Under the pieces are notes generated by a model. It saw only the letters and a list, made by a program, of their open reading frames with translations, made no database searches and had not been told where the DNA came from. This document shows, in pieces, positions 36,055 to 45,362 of a DNA stretch of 64,000 bases. Both the position numbers and the translations under genes were made by a program. Numbering within the stretch: position 1 is the stretch's first letter; the number at the start of each line of letters is the position of its first letter. Origin of the DNA: Humidesulfovibrio sp. (GTDB lineage Bacteria > Desulfobacterota > Desulfovibrionia > Desulfovibrionales > Desulfovibrionaceae); contig NZ_JAUYFU010000020.1 of NCBI RefSeq assembly GCF_030689645.1, positions 86,619 through 150,618 on the forward strand, read 5' to 3'.

Positions 36055-36732
36055 CTAGCCTTCAAGCAGGGTGGTGCGGCCGTCTTCCACGAAGAACAAC
36101 AGGGTGTAACGACTTTTCATTGTGGCGATGAGGCTGTCCATGCTGTGCTCCCCCAGGTCTGCTATACGCACGTAAGCGTTGCGGAAGCCTGGGTCCGCAT
36201 GGTCGTGGGAGGTGAACACGCTGGCGAAGCGCACGCCCTCGCCGCGCAGGAACTCAAGCATCGCGGCGAGCGGGCCGGCCTTGGCCTCAAGGCGCAGGGC
36301 GATCTGCGGGCCGCCGCGCTGCACGCCTGAAGCGGTGCAGAGGAAACGGAACACGTCGGCCACGGTGATGATGCCCACCAGCCGCCCGGCTTCATCCACC
36401 ACCGGCAGGCCGCCGAACTTGTGGCGCATGAGGATGCTGGCCACCAGGTCCACTGGAGTGGTGGGCGAAACGGTCATGGGTTCGGGGGTCATGATGTCGG
36501 CGGCGCGCAGGCTGTCCAGGCTGCCTCCGGTGGCGGCGTCGCCGGGGAGATATTTGGAGGGCATGGCATCGCGTATGTCGCGGTCGGAAACGATTCCTGT
36601 GAGGCGGCCCTGTTCATCGATGACCGGAAATTGACGCACTTTCTTGGTGCGCATGATTTCTGCGGCATCGACGACGGTTGTCTTAAGCCCAAGCGTAATG
36701 ACGTTCTTGGTCATCCAGTCGCGTACGAGCAT
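36055..36732 (-). CDS. CBS-pair and ACT domain protein (second copy)
   Basis: A 225-residue paralogue of the protein at 4186-4836. Two CBS motifs (about 1-60 and 75-140, with VSDRDI and the VVDEAGRLVGIIT segment) precede an ACT-like domain (about 145-225) with IALRLEAKAGPLAAMLEF. It probably binds a nucleotide in the CBS pair and an amino acid in the ACT domain. The ATG at 36730-36732 starts at the family N-terminus VRDWMTKNVIT. The longer frame adds about 30 residues without family character. Confidence 0.85.
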   Translation of the reverse strand: MLVRDWMTKNVITLGLKTTVVDAAEIMRTKKVRQFPVIDEQGRLTGIVSDRDIRDAMPSKYLPGDAATGGSLDSLRAADIMTPEPMTVSPTTPVDLVASILMRHKFGGLPVVDEAGRLVGIITVADVFRFLCTASGVQRGGPQIALRLEAKAGPLAAMLEFLRGEGVRFASVFTSHDHADPGFRNAYVRIADLGEHSMDSLIATMKSRYTLLFFVEDGRTTLLEG

Positions 36733-36839
36733 AGGCGTGGCCTCCTGGGGGGTGCTGTATGCGTTTACAATACCTGTACAGTCGGAAATGTCAAAGGGCT
36801 GCAGCGGGGTGAATCCCGGCTGCTCCATGGTTGGCTCCC

Positions 36840-37832
36840 CTAGCGCTGCGGCGTGATCCGCGTTTCCTGCTGGTGCCAGGCCCAGGCCGTGGCGATGATT
36901 TCGCGGATATCGGAAAACTGCGGCCTCCAGCCGAGCACTTCACGGGCTTTTGATGCATCCCCCACCAGGCGCGGCGAGTCCCCAGGGCGGCGCGGAGCTT
37001 GGCGCACGCGGATGTCGCGCCCGGTGACTTCTCGGGCGGCTTCTACAATTTCGCGCACGGAATGCCCCTGGCCGTTGCCCAGGTTGATGGGCCCGGAGGC
37101 ACCGCCGTTTTGAAGATGCCGCAGTGCCGCGATGTGCGCATCGGCAAGATCCTGAACGTGGATGTAGTCGCGGATGGCGGTGCCGTCTGGCGTTGGGTAG
37201 TCGTCACCGAAAATGTCCAGATGTTCGCGTTGGCCCAGGGCCACTTGCAGCACAAGGGGGATGAGGTGCGTCTCTGGATTGTGGCGTTCGCCCACCTCGG
37301 CCTCAGGGTCGGCTCCGGCGGCGTTGAAGTAGCGCAGGGCCACGTAGTTCAGGTCTCCGGCCTGCGCCAGGTCTTGCATGATGCCCTCAATCATGAGCTT
37401 GCTTTTGGCGTAAGGGGAAATAGGGCCGCAGGGATGCGCCTCCGACAGCGGCACGTCGAAGGGCGGGCCATACACCGCGCAGGAGGAGGAGAAAACCAGG
37501 TTCTTGACATCATGGCGGCGCATGGCTGCCAGGAGCGCGATGGTTCCAGCCACGTTGTTCTGATAGTAGAGCAGGGGCTTGCGCACGCTTTCGCTCACCT
37601 GGCTGGCGGCGGCGAAGTGGACCACGGTGTCGATGTTGCGGCTGCTGAACAGCCGGTCCAGGGTCACGGGGTCGCACACGTCGCCTTGGATGAAGGCGCC
37701 CCAGCGTGCGAAGTCGCGGTGCCCGGTGGCGAGATTGTCGAGTACAGTTGTTTCAAGGCCTGCGGAGTTGAGCCGCTTGGCCGTATGCGCGCCTATGTAT
37801 CCGGCTCCGCCGGTAACGAGTATTTGTCCCAT
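36840..37832 (-). CDS. galE: UDP-glucose 4-epimerase
   Basis: A 330-residue extended short-chain dehydrogenase that interconverts UDP-glucose and UDP-galactose. The NAD-binding GGAGYIGAHTAKRL starts at residue 8, the catalytic Ser and Tyr-x3-Lys are visible in FSSSCAVYG and SPYAKSK, and the C-terminal part ends in EVLGWRPQFSDIREIIATAW. UDP-galactose from this enzyme would feed surface polysaccharide synthesis. It lies near a glycosyltransferase gene (61 bases away) on the same strand. Confidence 0.93.
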   Translation of the reverse strand: MGQILVTGGAGYIGAHTAKRLNSAGLETTVLDNLATGHRDFARWGAFIQGDVCDPVTLDRLFSSRNIDTVVHFAAASQVSESVRKPLLYYQNNVAGTIALLAAMRRHDVKNLVFSSSCAVYGPPFDVPLSEAHPCGPISPYAKSKLMIEGIMQDLAQAGDLNYVALRYFNAAGADPEAEVGERHNPETHLIPLVLQVALGQREHLDIFGDDYPTPDGTAIRDYIHVQDLADAHIAALRHLQNGGASGPINLGNGQGHSVREIVEAAREVTGRDIRVRQAPRRPGDSPRLVGDASKAREVLGWRPQFSDIREIIATAWAWHQQETRITPQR

Positions 37833-37893
37833 GATGAGAGGTTAGCAGGAAGAGGCGGCGCATGGCAAGGGCTGCGACATATGCCCCTGCCCA

Positions 37894-39159
37894 TCAAGAA
37901 TTTCGCAACCCCAGGGTCTCGATGCGTTCCGCCGCCTCCTTGACGCCGCTGCCGGAGCGGCACAGCGCAGCGCAATGGGCGCAACGCGTGGCCGTCTCGG
38001 CTGAGTTCAGGAGCCTGTCGATGGCAGCAGCTGCGCGCACGGCCTGGAAGCGACTGGGGGGCAGCACTTCGGCTACTCCAAGGCGCTTAAGAATGTCGGC
38101 ATTGTCCGGTTGGTCGAGGCTGAAGGGGGTGACCAGCTGGGGCACACCGGCTCGCAGGCACCGGGCGGCAGTGCCCACCCCGCCATGGTGGATCACCAGA
38201 GCCGCATGCTTCAACAGCCAGCTGAAGGGCGCATACGTTGTGTGAATCACTCCGCTTGGCAGCCGGGTCGGGATCTGATCCCGGGCGGGGGTTACCAGCA
38301 AGGCCCGACGGCCCAGCAGCCGGGCAGCCTCCGCCGCCTGTGCGAAGAGCTCCTTGGCGTGCTGCATGGCTGTTCCCGCCGTTACCACCAACGGCGGTGT
38401 TCCGTTTTCAACAAAGGCGCGCAGCTCGGCATCGGGCTCGCCGCCGCCCTCCTGCCACACGAAATCAGTTGTCACCGACGCTGGCGGCCAGTCTTCCTGT
38501 CGCTTGGCGAACCAGCCAGGAAACAGGCAGAGCGTGAGGTGTGGCGAGTGCAGCCAATTGCGCATGATGTCGCGCACTGGGGTGAGGCCCAATTCCGCGC
38601 GCAGGGTGTTAAGGGGCTCCGCCACCACGGGGTCCACCACGCGCCGGAACAGCAGGTCCAGAATCCAGCGCCGGAGCGGTCGCGGCAGGATGCGCAAATC
38701 CGGCAGGCCGGGCAGCACCGGGGGGGAATCCAGGCTGTGGATGGCTGCTGGCTGCAGGTGCACCGTTGCCAGGGGAATGCCCAGGCGTTCCGATGCCAGG
38801 CGCGCGCCGAAGGCCAGGTAGCTGGAGGCCAGCACAAGGCCCTGCCTGGGCTGCGCTGCAATGAGATCATAGAGCGGCCGCATGGCCGGAAGTGTGACGG
38901 ACTGCATGAGGAAGCGGTAGCTGTGGCGGTGGTCCCACAGACGCGGGTCCGCAGTCAGCTTGGCGTACCGTTCGGCATTGCCGAAGGGGATGAACCCGAC
39001 CCCCGCCGCCTCCACTGTTGGCTGGAAAAGCGCGTTGGCGATTATCGTTGGGCGGTGTCCCCTGTCCTGCAGGGCTCGTGCGAGGCCGATGAAGGGGTGC
39101 ACATCGCCGGCGCTGCCGAAGGTCGGCATAAGAATGGTCAGTGGGGGGCCGTTAATCAT
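37894..39159 (-). CDS. GT1-family glycosyltransferase (rhamnosyl/UGT-like)
   Basis: A 421-residue GT-B fold enzyme of the UDP-glucosyl/rhamnosyltransferase type. The N-terminal part is TFGSAGDVHPFIGLARAL and the donor-site signature near the C-terminus is HHGGVGTAARCLRAGVPQLVTPF. Such enzymes add a sugar to a lipid, hydroxy fatty acid or other small acceptor, and the acceptor is unknown. The ATG at 39157-39159 has GGAG at good spacing. The slightly longer form uses a TTG inside the ribosome site. It is upstream of galE in the same direction. Confidence 0.85.
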   Translation of the reverse strand: MINGPPLTILMPTFGSAGDVHPFIGLARALQDRGHRPTIIANALFQPTVEAAGVGFIPFGNAERYAKLTADPRLWDHRHSYRFLMQSVTLPAMRPLYDLIAAQPRQGLVLASSYLAFGARLASERLGIPLATVHLQPAAIHSLDSPPVLPGLPDLRILPRPLRRWILDLLFRRVVDPVVAEPLNTLRAELGLTPVRDIMRNWLHSPHLTLCLFPGWFAKRQEDWPPASVTTDFVWQEGGGEPDAELRAFVENGTPPLVVTAGTAMQHAKELFAQAAEAARLLGRRALLVTPARDQIPTRLPSGVIHTTYAPFSWLLKHAALVIHHGGVGTAARCLRAGVPQLVTPFSLDQPDNADILKRLGVAEVLPPSRFQAVRAAAAIDRLLNSAETATRCAHCAALCRSGSGVKEAAERIETLGLRNS

Positions 39160-39228
39160 GCGTGTCTCCAAAAAATTGGCTCCTGCCGACTACTCCCCTG
39201 GCCGAAGTTGCAGGCAGGCCAGCGCGCG

Positions 39229-39263
39229 AAAAAAAAGGGGGACGCCCCGAAGGACGTCCCCCC
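39229..39263 (-). terminator. Rho-independent terminator of sat
   Basis: Arms GGGGGACG (39237-39244) and CGTCCCCC (39255-39262). On the minus strand a T tract (A tract 39229-39236) follows. It lies 28 bases after the sat stop and separates sat from the GT1 gene. Confidence 0.88.
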
Positions 39264-39290
39264 AAGTGGACTTGAAGATGGTCAGGTCAA

Positions 39291-40559
39291 TTACATGGCA
39301 GAGCCGGAAGCGGCTTTCTGCATCTTGACTTCAACCTTCTCGGTCAGACCAGCGTAGTACTTGCGCAGGATGACCAGGCACTCCTCGCGGCCGAAGTGAT
39401 CGGGAACCTCGCCACCCTCGGACAGCAGCTTGCGCAGCTTGGTGCCGGACAGGATGACGCGGTCTTCCTTGGAGTGGGGGCAGGTGCGCAGGGAGGCCAT
39501 GCCGTCGCACTTCACGCAGTAGAAGGTCCAGTCGATCTTCATGGCCTGGGTCAGCAGGTCCTTGGAGGCATCGCCGGTGACCGGGATCTTGTCGAAGATC
39601 TCCTGGGCCTCAAACATGCCGTAGAAGTCGCCAACGCCAGCGTGGTCACGGCCGACCAACAGGTCGCTCATGCCGTAGTTCTGGCGGAACAGGGCGTGCA
39701 GCAGGGCCTCGCGGGGACCGGCGTAGCGCATGTCCAGGGGGTAGCCGGCCTGGATGACGTTCTTCTTCACGAAGTAGTGCTCGACCAGGGTGTTGATGGC
39801 GTCAACGCGGACTTCGGCCGGGATGTCGCCGGGCTTCAGAGCGCCAACCAGGGAGTGGATGACGACGCCGTCGCACACTTCAACGCCGATCTTGCACAGG
39901 TACTCGTGGGAGCGGTGCATGGGGTTGCGGAGCTGCAGGGCGGCGACTTTCTTCCAGCCGCGCTCGTCCATCTCAGCGCGGAGCTGAGCGGGGGTCTTGT
40001 ACACGCCGGGGAACTTCTCGGGGAAGCCGCCCTCGGACAGGACCTTCACAGGGCCGGCCAAGCAGAACTTCTTGCGGGCGAGAACCATCTGGACACCGGG
40101 GTGATCCTTGATGGCGGTGCCCATGAAGTCGGCCTGGCTGTCAGCGCCTTCGCCCTTGTAGTTCTTCTCGCACTCAAAGACTTTCTCGGCTTCGGTGAGC
40201 TCGAACACTTCGGTGACCTTCATGGTGGCCATGACGGTGCCGTTGCGCTCCAGGGTGATCTCTTCGCCGGCCTTAACGGAGGCGTCGTCGGTGGCGAGCA
40301 TGACGGGGATGGGCCAGAAGGTGCCGTCGGTCAGGGTGAACTTCTCGCACACGCTATGCCAGTCGGCCTTGCCCATGAAGCCGGTCAGCGGGCTGAAGCC
40401 GCCGATGCCCATCATGATCAAGTCGCCCTTCTCCTGGGAGGAGATTTCGATCTTCTTCAGGCCAGCGGCCTTCGTGATTTCAGCGGCGAGCGCGGCGCCT
40501 TCGAGCAAGCAGCAGACGAGGCCTTTACCGCCATGAGGGGGAACGAGTTTCGATGCCAT
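39291..40559 (-). CDS. sat: ATP sulfurylase, dissimilatory
   Basis: The 422-residue enzyme activates sulfate to adenosine 5'-phosphosulfate with release of pyrophosphate, the first step of sulfate respiration. The nucleotide-binding motif [10 protein letters not shown] is at 209-218, with a second motif [12 protein letters not shown] and a zinc-binding C-x2-C-x8-C-x-H type cluster (CVKCDG, CPHSKED), as in other sulfate reducers. The ATG has GGAGAAACGGAG upstream. It is divergent from aprBA-qmoABCD across 665 bases. The codon choice is strongly biased to the optimal codons expected for a very highly expressed gene. Confidence 0.98.
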   Translation of the reverse strand: MASKLVPPHGGKGLVCCLLEGAALAAEITKAAGLKKIEISSQEKGDLIMMGIGGFSPLTGFMGKADWHSVCEKFTLTDGTFWPIPVMLATDDASVKAGEEITLERNGTVMATMKVTEVFELTEAEKVFECEKNYKGEGADSQADFMGTAIKDHPGVQMVLARKKFCLAGPVKVLSEGGFPEKFPGVYKTPAQLRAEMDERGWKKVAALQLRNPMHRSHEYLCKIGVEVCDGVVIHSLVGALKPGDIPAEVRVDAINTLVEHYFVKKNVIQAGYPLDMRYAGPREALLHALFRQNYGMSDLLVGRDHAGVGDFYGMFEAQEIFDKIPVTGDASKDLLTQAMKIDWTFYCVKCDGMASLRTCPHSKEDRVILSGTKLRKLLSEGGEVPDHFGREECLVILRKYYAGLTEKVEVKMQKAASGSAM

Positions 40560-41224
40560 CTCCGTTTCTCCTTAAGAAAAAATACCGGTTTGAAGTGTGC
40601 AACTACCTCTGCCAAAACCATGGCCCCACGGGGAGGTGCGCCACACGCACAAGCCCTGGGGCTCTAGGGGTCGGTGTCCGAGGCCGGCGCTTGTGCGCCA
40701 ACCCACCGGGCCTGATGCGGAAATCCGCAGCCCTTGGACGAATTAAGCATGCTTACTATGCGCCGATTGTGAAAGTTGTGTCAAGAGCATTTTCTGGGCA
40801 AGAATTGAAAGCCCAGCTCAAGGATTCGGAATCTGGCGCTTTCCATATCAATACGTCCACAAGGCACTCGGTTCATTTCAAAAAAGGGCTTGCGCAAACT
40901 AGACAGGGTGGGCTATGGGCACGCAAGCTACGGCAAAAATGACGGCTTGAGAGAGCGTCGCGAAGTACCAGAGCCTGCTCAGAAATTGGAAGTATCGGCC
41001 CCAGCAGGGCTTCCAACGGCGTGAACAGGCCGAGCTTGTCCCGGGATGCGGGCAAGGTGAAGGGGCAAACCGAAGGCTTGTCCAAAAATTCACTTTCGCC
41101 TTGACACCCCAGGACAGGCCGGGTAATCGTGATTTTTCACAAGTCCGTGCCTTTAATTAGCACGTAGTTGGCTGTGGTTCGTGTCGGTGACTGCTTTAAT
41201 TTAAACCTGTTAGGAGGAAGTGTT
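40560..41224. other. 665-base divergent control region between sat and aprB
   Basis: No gene is supported; frames on both strands lack family features. The left part is the long sat leader, with several GC-rich inverted repeats around 40630-40710. A predicted sat promoter with a Rex-like operator lies at 40755-40784. The right part contains a possible apr promoter with a TTGACA at 41101-41106 and an AT-rich segment GTGATTTTTCACAA at 41130-41143 whose right half matches a Rex half-site. The aprB ribosome site TAGGAGGA lies just before the ATG. Confidence 0.6.
40755..40784 (-). promoter_or_regulatory. Predicted sat promoter with overlapping Rex-like operator
   Basis: On the minus strand TTGACA (40779-40784) is followed after 18 bases by CATAGT (40755-40760, four of six consensus). 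The 18-base sequence TTGTGAAAGTTGTGTCAA (40767-40784, plus strand) covers the -35 box and spacer and matches 13 of 18 positions of the Desulfovibrio Rex consensus TTGTGAAATATTTCACAA. Rex, an NADH-sensing repressor, is known to control sat in Desulfovibrio. Confidence 0.5.
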
Positions 41225-41722
41225 ATGCCGACCTTTGTCAATCCGGAAAAATGCGACGGCTGCAAGGGTGGCGAGAAGACCGCCTGCATGTACATTTGCC
41301 CGAACGACCTCATGATTCTGGACCCCGAGGCCATGAAGGCCTACAACCAGGAGCCTGATGCCTGCTGGGAATGTTACTCTTGCGTGAAAATCTGCCCCCA
41401 GGGCGCCATCGAAGCCCGTCCTTACGCCGACTTTGCACCCATGGGTGGTACCTGCATCCCCATGCGCTCGGCTGAAGACATCATGTGGACCGTTAAGTTC
41501 CGCAGCGGCGCCGTGAAGCGCTTCAAGTTCCCCATTCGCACCACCCCTGAAGGCTCCATCAACAACTATGGTGGAAAGCCCGAAGGTGGCGACCTGAACG
41601 ACGAGCTGCTGTTCACTGAGACCGCGGCTTGCCTGACCACCCCCGAAGGCGCCATCATGAAGAAGTTCGACATGGCCGAGAGTGACAAGAGCCAGTGCTG
41701 GCTCGACGCTGTCTGCGACTAG
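41225..41722 (+). CDS. aprB: Adenylylsulfate (APS) reductase beta subunit
   Basis: A 165-residue electron-transfer subunit with two [4Fe-4S] clusters: C10, C13, C21, C25 and C47, C50, C53, C57 (CDGCKGGEKTACMYICP and CWECYSCVKICP). It passes electrons from the Qmo complex to the FAD of AprA in the cytoplasm. The tail of about 70 residues after the ferredoxin part wraps around AprA in known structures and is present here. The ATG at 41225 follows TAGGAGGA. It is first of the aprBA pair, 84 bases before aprA. Confidence 0.98.
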   Translation: MPTFVNPEKCDGCKGGEKTACMYICPNDLMILDPEAMKAYNQEPDACWECYSCVKICPQGAIEARPYADFAPMGGTCIPMRSAEDIMWTVKFRSGAVKRFKFPIRTTPEGSINNYGGKPEGGDLNDELLFTETAACLTTPEGAIMKKFDMAESDKSQCWLDAVCD

Positions 41723-41806
41723 TTCCAGCAGCGGGTCACCGCTTGATTTGAGTTGCGAAGGCATTGAATTCTTTCAATCAACTCTAGAGAGCATACGGAG
41801 GTAGCT

Positions 41807-43807
41807 ATGCCTCAGATTCCTTCTAAAGAAATCGTCAAAGGCGTTCCCCTGTCTGAGCCGACGATCGTTGAGCAGCATGCTGATATCCTGATGGTCGGCG
41901 GCGGCATGGGCAACTGCGGCGCCGCTTTTGAAGCGTGCCGTTGGGCCGACAAGATCGGTGGCATCTCCATCCTGCTGGTCGACAAAGCCTCCCTCGAGCG
42001 CTCCGGCGCCGTGGCCCAGGGCCTGTCCGCCATCAACACCTACATTGGCAAAGAGCAGAAGGCCGACGACTACGTCCGCATGGTCCGCACCGACCTCATG
42101 GGTCTGGTTCGCGAAGACCTGATCTACGACCTGGGCCGTCACGTCGACGACTCCGTTCACCTGTTCGAAGAGTGGGGCCTGCCCGTCTGGATCAAGAAAG
42201 ACGGCCACAACCTCGACGGCGCCCAGGCCAAGGCCGCTGGCCTGTCCCTGCGCAACGGCGATGCCCCCGTGCGTTCCGGCCGTTGGCAGATCATGATCAA
42301 CGGTGAGTCCTACAAGGTCATCGTTGCTGAGTCCGCCAAAAAGGCTCTGGGCGACGACCGTTACATCGAGCGCATCTTCATCGTGAAGCTGCTCCTCGAC
42401 GCTAACACCCCGAACCGCATCGCCGGCGCCGTTGGTTTCAGCACCCGCGAGAACAAGGTTTACGTCTTCACCTGCAATGCTTGCCTCGTGGCTTGCGGCG
42501 GCGCGGTCAACGTGTTCCGTCCCCGCTCCACTGGTGAAGGCATGGGTCGCGCTTGGTACCCCGTGTGGAACGCCGGTTCCACCTACACCATGTGCGCTCA
42601 GGTTGGCGCTGAAATGACCATGATGGAGAACCGCTTCGTGCCCGCCCGCTTCAAGGACGGTTACGGCCCGGTCGGCGCTTGGTTCCTTCTGTTCAAGGCC
42701 AAGGCCACGAACTACAAGGGCGAAGACTACTGCGCCACCAACCGCGCCATGCTGAAGCCCTACGAGGATCGCGGCTACGCCAAGGGTCACATCATCCCGA
42801 CCTGCCTGCGTAACCACATGATGCTGCGTGAAATGCGTGAAGGCCGTGGTCCCATCTTCATGGACACCAAGACCGCGCTGACCACCACCATCAATGGCGA
42901 CTTCAAGAGCCCCCTCTGGAAGCACCTTGAGTCCGAGGCCTGGGAAGACTTCCTCGACATGTGCGTTGGCATGGCCAACCTGTGGGCCTGCACCAACTGC
43001 GCTCCTGAAGAGCGTGGCTCCGAGATCATGCCCACCGAGCCGTACCTGCTCGGTTCGCACTCCGGTTGCTGCGGCATCTGGGTTTCCGGTCCGGACGAGG
43101 CCTGGGTTCCCGAGGAGTACAAAGTCCGCGCCGAGAACGGCAAGGCCTACAACCGCATGACCACCGTCATGGGTCTGTGGACCTGCGCTGACGGCGTTGG
43201 CGCCTCCGGCCACAAGTTCTCCTCCGGCTCCCACGCTGAAGGCCGCATCTGCGGCAAGGCGATGGTCCGTTGGGTCCAGGATCACAAGGACTTCAAGCCC
43301 ACCTTGGCTGTGAAGGCCGCTGATCTTGCCAAGGAGATCTACCAGCCCTGGTACACCTACGAGCAGTTCAAGGGTGCTTCCACCGCTCCGGACGTCAACC
43401 CCAATTACATCACTCCGAAGAACTTCATGATGCGCCTCATCAAGTGCTCCGACGAGTACGGCGGAGGCTGCGCCACCCTGTACATGACCTCCGGCGCTCT
43501 TCTGAAGACCGCCTTCTGGCTCATGGGCATGCTTGAGGAGGACAGCAAGAAGCTGGCCGCCCGCGACCTGCACGAGCTTATGCGCGCGTGGGAGCAGTTC
43601 CACCGCCTGTGGACCGTGCGCCTGCACCTGCAGCACATCGAGTTCCGCGAAGAGACCCGTTACCCCGGCTTCTACTATCGTGGCGACGCGATGGGCCTGG
43701 ACGACTCCAAGTGGAAGTGCTTCGTGAACTCGAAGTACGACCCGGCCAAGAAAGAAGTGAAGATCTTCAAGAAGCCTTACATCCAGATTATCCCCGACGC
43801 TCAGTAA
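41807..43807 (+). CDS. aprA: Adenylylsulfate (APS) reductase alpha subunit
   Basis: A 666-residue FAD enzyme that reduces APS to sulfite and AMP, the second step of sulfate respiration. An N-terminal FAD-binding fold begins at ADILMVGGGMGNCGAA, with the substrate-region motif SGAVAQGLSAIN after it. The length equals that of Desulfovibrio AprA. Codon use is extremely biased, as for a major cell protein. The ATG follows CGGAGG. It is cotranscribed with aprB, and a strong hairpin in the 304 bases after it may separate it from qmoA. Confidence 0.98.
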   Translation: MPQIPSKEIVKGVPLSEPTIVEQHADILMVGGGMGNCGAAFEACRWADKIGGISILLVDKASLERSGAVAQGLSAINTYIGKEQKADDYVRMVRTDLMGLVREDLIYDLGRHVDDSVHLFEEWGLPVWIKKDGHNLDGAQAKAAGLSLRNGDAPVRSGRWQIMINGESYKVIVAESAKKALGDDRYIERIFIVKLLLDANTPNRIAGAVGFSTRENKVYVFTCNACLVACGGAVNVFRPRSTGEGMGRAWYPVWNAGSTYTMCAQVGAEMTMMENRFVPARFKDGYGPVGAWFLLFKAKATNYKGEDYCATNRAMLKPYEDRGYAKGHIIPTCLRNHMMLREMREGRGPIFMDTKTALTTTINGDFKSPLWKHLESEAWEDFLDMCVGMANLWACTNCAPEERGSEIMPTEPYLLGSHSGCCGIWVSGPDEAWVPEEYKVRAENGKAYNRMTTVMGLWTCADGVGASGHKFSSGSHAEGRICGKAMVRWVQDHKDFKPTLAVKAADLAKEIYQPWYTYEQFKGASTAPDVNPNYITPKNFMMRLIKCSDEYGGGCATLYMTSGALLKTAFWLMGMLEEDSKKLAARDLHELMRAWEQFHRLWTVRLHLQHIEFREETRYPGFYYRGDAMGLDDSKWKCFVNSKYDPAKKEVKIFKKPYIQIIPDAQ

Positions 43808-44111
43808 AGGGATAGCGAGTTGACATCGGCGGCTGCGGGTTCAAAAGGCCCGCAGCCGCCACACTTCCCAGACGGGGAAGTGGTCTGAACCCGTGCTGGA
43901 ACACCATTGTTGCAGTCCGGGTTCGGGCCATTTTCACGGCTGGGGCAATTTCCGCCAGTCTGGGGGCATAAGCCGCAAAAGCCCAAGCGTGGCTTTCGCT
44001 TAAGCCCTGCCCCCTGCGGGCAAGGGGAAATCCCAAGCCGAGGCAACAGAGCCCATCGGCCCGGACCGGAGAAATAAGCTGGTCTGGCACACTACAGAGG
44101 GAGGACAGCGA
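43808..44111 (+). other. Intergenic region between aprA and qmoA
   Basis: A 304-base non-coding stretch. Its main element is the perfect 12-base hairpin at 43828-43860. It also holds further weaker inverted repeats around 44000-44035. A GGGAGGACAGCG ribosome site precedes qmoA. A TTGACA at 43820-43825 has no -10 partner, so an independent qmoA promoter is not identified. Confidence 0.55.
43828..43860 (+). other. Strong hairpin between aprA and qmoA
   Basis: Perfect arms GGCGGCTGCGGG (43828-43839) and CCCGCAGCCGCC (43849-43860), loop of nine bases, 20 bases after the aprA stop. No T tract follows, so it is more likely an RNA-stability or processing element, or a partial attenuator, than a classical terminator. 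Confidence 0.7.
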
Positions 44112-45359
44112 ATGTCGAACAACAGTATTCTCGTCGTCGGCGGCGGATTCGCCGGGATCACCGCCGCCCTCGAGGCCGCGGAAGTCGGTCACGAGGTCTA
44201 CATCGTCGAGACGAATCCATATCTCGGCGGTCGGGTGGCGCAGCTCAATCAGTATTTCCCGAAACTCTGCCCGCCTTCCTGCGGCCTGGAAATCCAGTTC
44301 CAGCGCATCAAGAACAACCCCAAGGTGAAGTTTTTCACCATGGCCGAGGTGGCGAGCGTCACCGGCGGCCCGGGCGCTTTTGACGTCAAGATCAAAATCC
44401 GCCCGCGTTACGTCAATGCCAACTGCACCATGTGCGGCGACTGCGAAAAAGCGGCCACCACCAGTGTGAAGAGCGAATTCGATTTCGGCATCGCTGATCG
44501 CAAGGTCGCCTACAGCACGCACCTCTTCGCCTTCCCGCAGCGCTACGTGGTCGACGCGGCCGCCTGCGCCCCCGGCGAGATGGACGCCATCAAAGCGGCC
44601 TGCCCCTACGACGCCATCGATGCTGGCGACACCGAGAAGACCCTGGACCTCCAGGTGGGCGCCATCGTGTGGGCCACCGGTTGGAAGCCCTACGACATGG
44701 AGAAGCTGACCAACCTGGGTGGCGGCAAGCTCAAGAACGTGGTGTCCAACATGCAGTTCGAGCGCCTGGCGGCCCCCAACGGCCCCACGGCAGGCCAGAT
44801 CCTGCGTCCCTCCGATGGCAAGGCGCCCAAGCGCATCGCCTTCGTGCAGTGCGCCGGTTCTCGCGACGAGAACCACCTGAGCCATTGCTCGTACATCTGC
44901 TGCATGGCTTCCCTCAAGCACGTGACCTACATCCGCGAGAAGAATCCGGATGCCCAGGTCACCATCTACTACATCGACCTGCGCACCCCAGGCCGCTACG
45001 ACAACTTCATGCAGAAGGTGTCCGCCGACGACAAGCTCACGCTCGTCAAGGGCAAGGTCGCCAATATCGTTGAATGCGAGTGCCAGAGCCCCATCGTCAC
45101 CGTTGAGGACGCTGTCACCGGCATCAAGAGTGAAGAAAAGTTCGACCTCGTGGTGCTGGCCACCGGCATGCAGCCCAGCTGCGCCGGCGCCAAGCTCCCC
45201 GTTCAGGTTCCCGTTGACGAAGACGGCTTCATCATCGGCGGCGACGACAAGGGCGTCATCGCCGCTGGTTGCGCCAAGCTGCCCCTGGACGTCATGAAGA
45301 CGGCCCAGACCGGCACCGGCGCCGCCATGAAAGCCATTCAAACTGTGGTGGGGAGGTAG
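44112..45359 (+). CDS. qmoA: Qmo complex subunit A (HdrA-like flavoprotein)
   Basis: A 415-residue soluble flavoprotein, HdrA-like, of the quinone-interacting membrane-bound oxidoreductase that supplies electrons to AprBA. FAD-binding loop GGGFAGITAALEA is near residues 9-21, and the HdrA-like segment with Cys is NCTMCGDCEKAA followed by PSC-type residues at NQYFPKLCPPSCGLE. The pyridine/FAD second motif LATGMQPS is in the C-terminal part. It is followed three bases later by qmoB. ATG with GAGGGAGGACAGCG upstream. Confidence 0.96.
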   Translation: MSNNSILVVGGGFAGITAALEAAEVGHEVYIVETNPYLGGRVAQLNQYFPKLCPPSCGLEIQFQRIKNNPKVKFFTMAEVASVTGGPGAFDVKIKIRPRYVNANCTMCGDCEKAATTSVKSEFDFGIADRKVAYSTHLFAFPQRYVVDAAACAPGEMDAIKAACPYDAIDAGDTEKTLDLQVGAIVWATGWKPYDMEKLTNLGGGKLKNVVSNMQFERLAAPNGPTAGQILRPSDGKAPKRIAFVQCAGSRDENHLSHCSYICCMASLKHVTYIREKNPDAQVTIYYIDLRTPGRYDNFMQKVSADDKLTLVKGKVANIVECECQSPIVTVEDAVTGIKSEEKFDLVVLATGMQPSCAGAKLPVQVPVDEDGFIIGGDDKGVIAAGCAKLPLDVMKTAQTGTGAAMKAIQTVVGR

Positions 45360-45362
45360 CTC

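Noticed and set aside
40873..41085. 70-codon frame in the sat-apr divergent region
   Set aside because: No ribosome site, no conserved features, lies in regulatory sequence.
41124..41143. Full Rex or CRP/FNR-type site upstream of aprB
   Set aside because: The palindrome GTGA-TTTT-TCAC has a four-base spacer rather than six; only the right half resembles Rex, so it was not annotated as an operator.
43820..43848. Promoter for qmoA from TTGACA at 43820
   Set aside because: No -10 box at 16-19 bases and it overlaps the hairpin stem.
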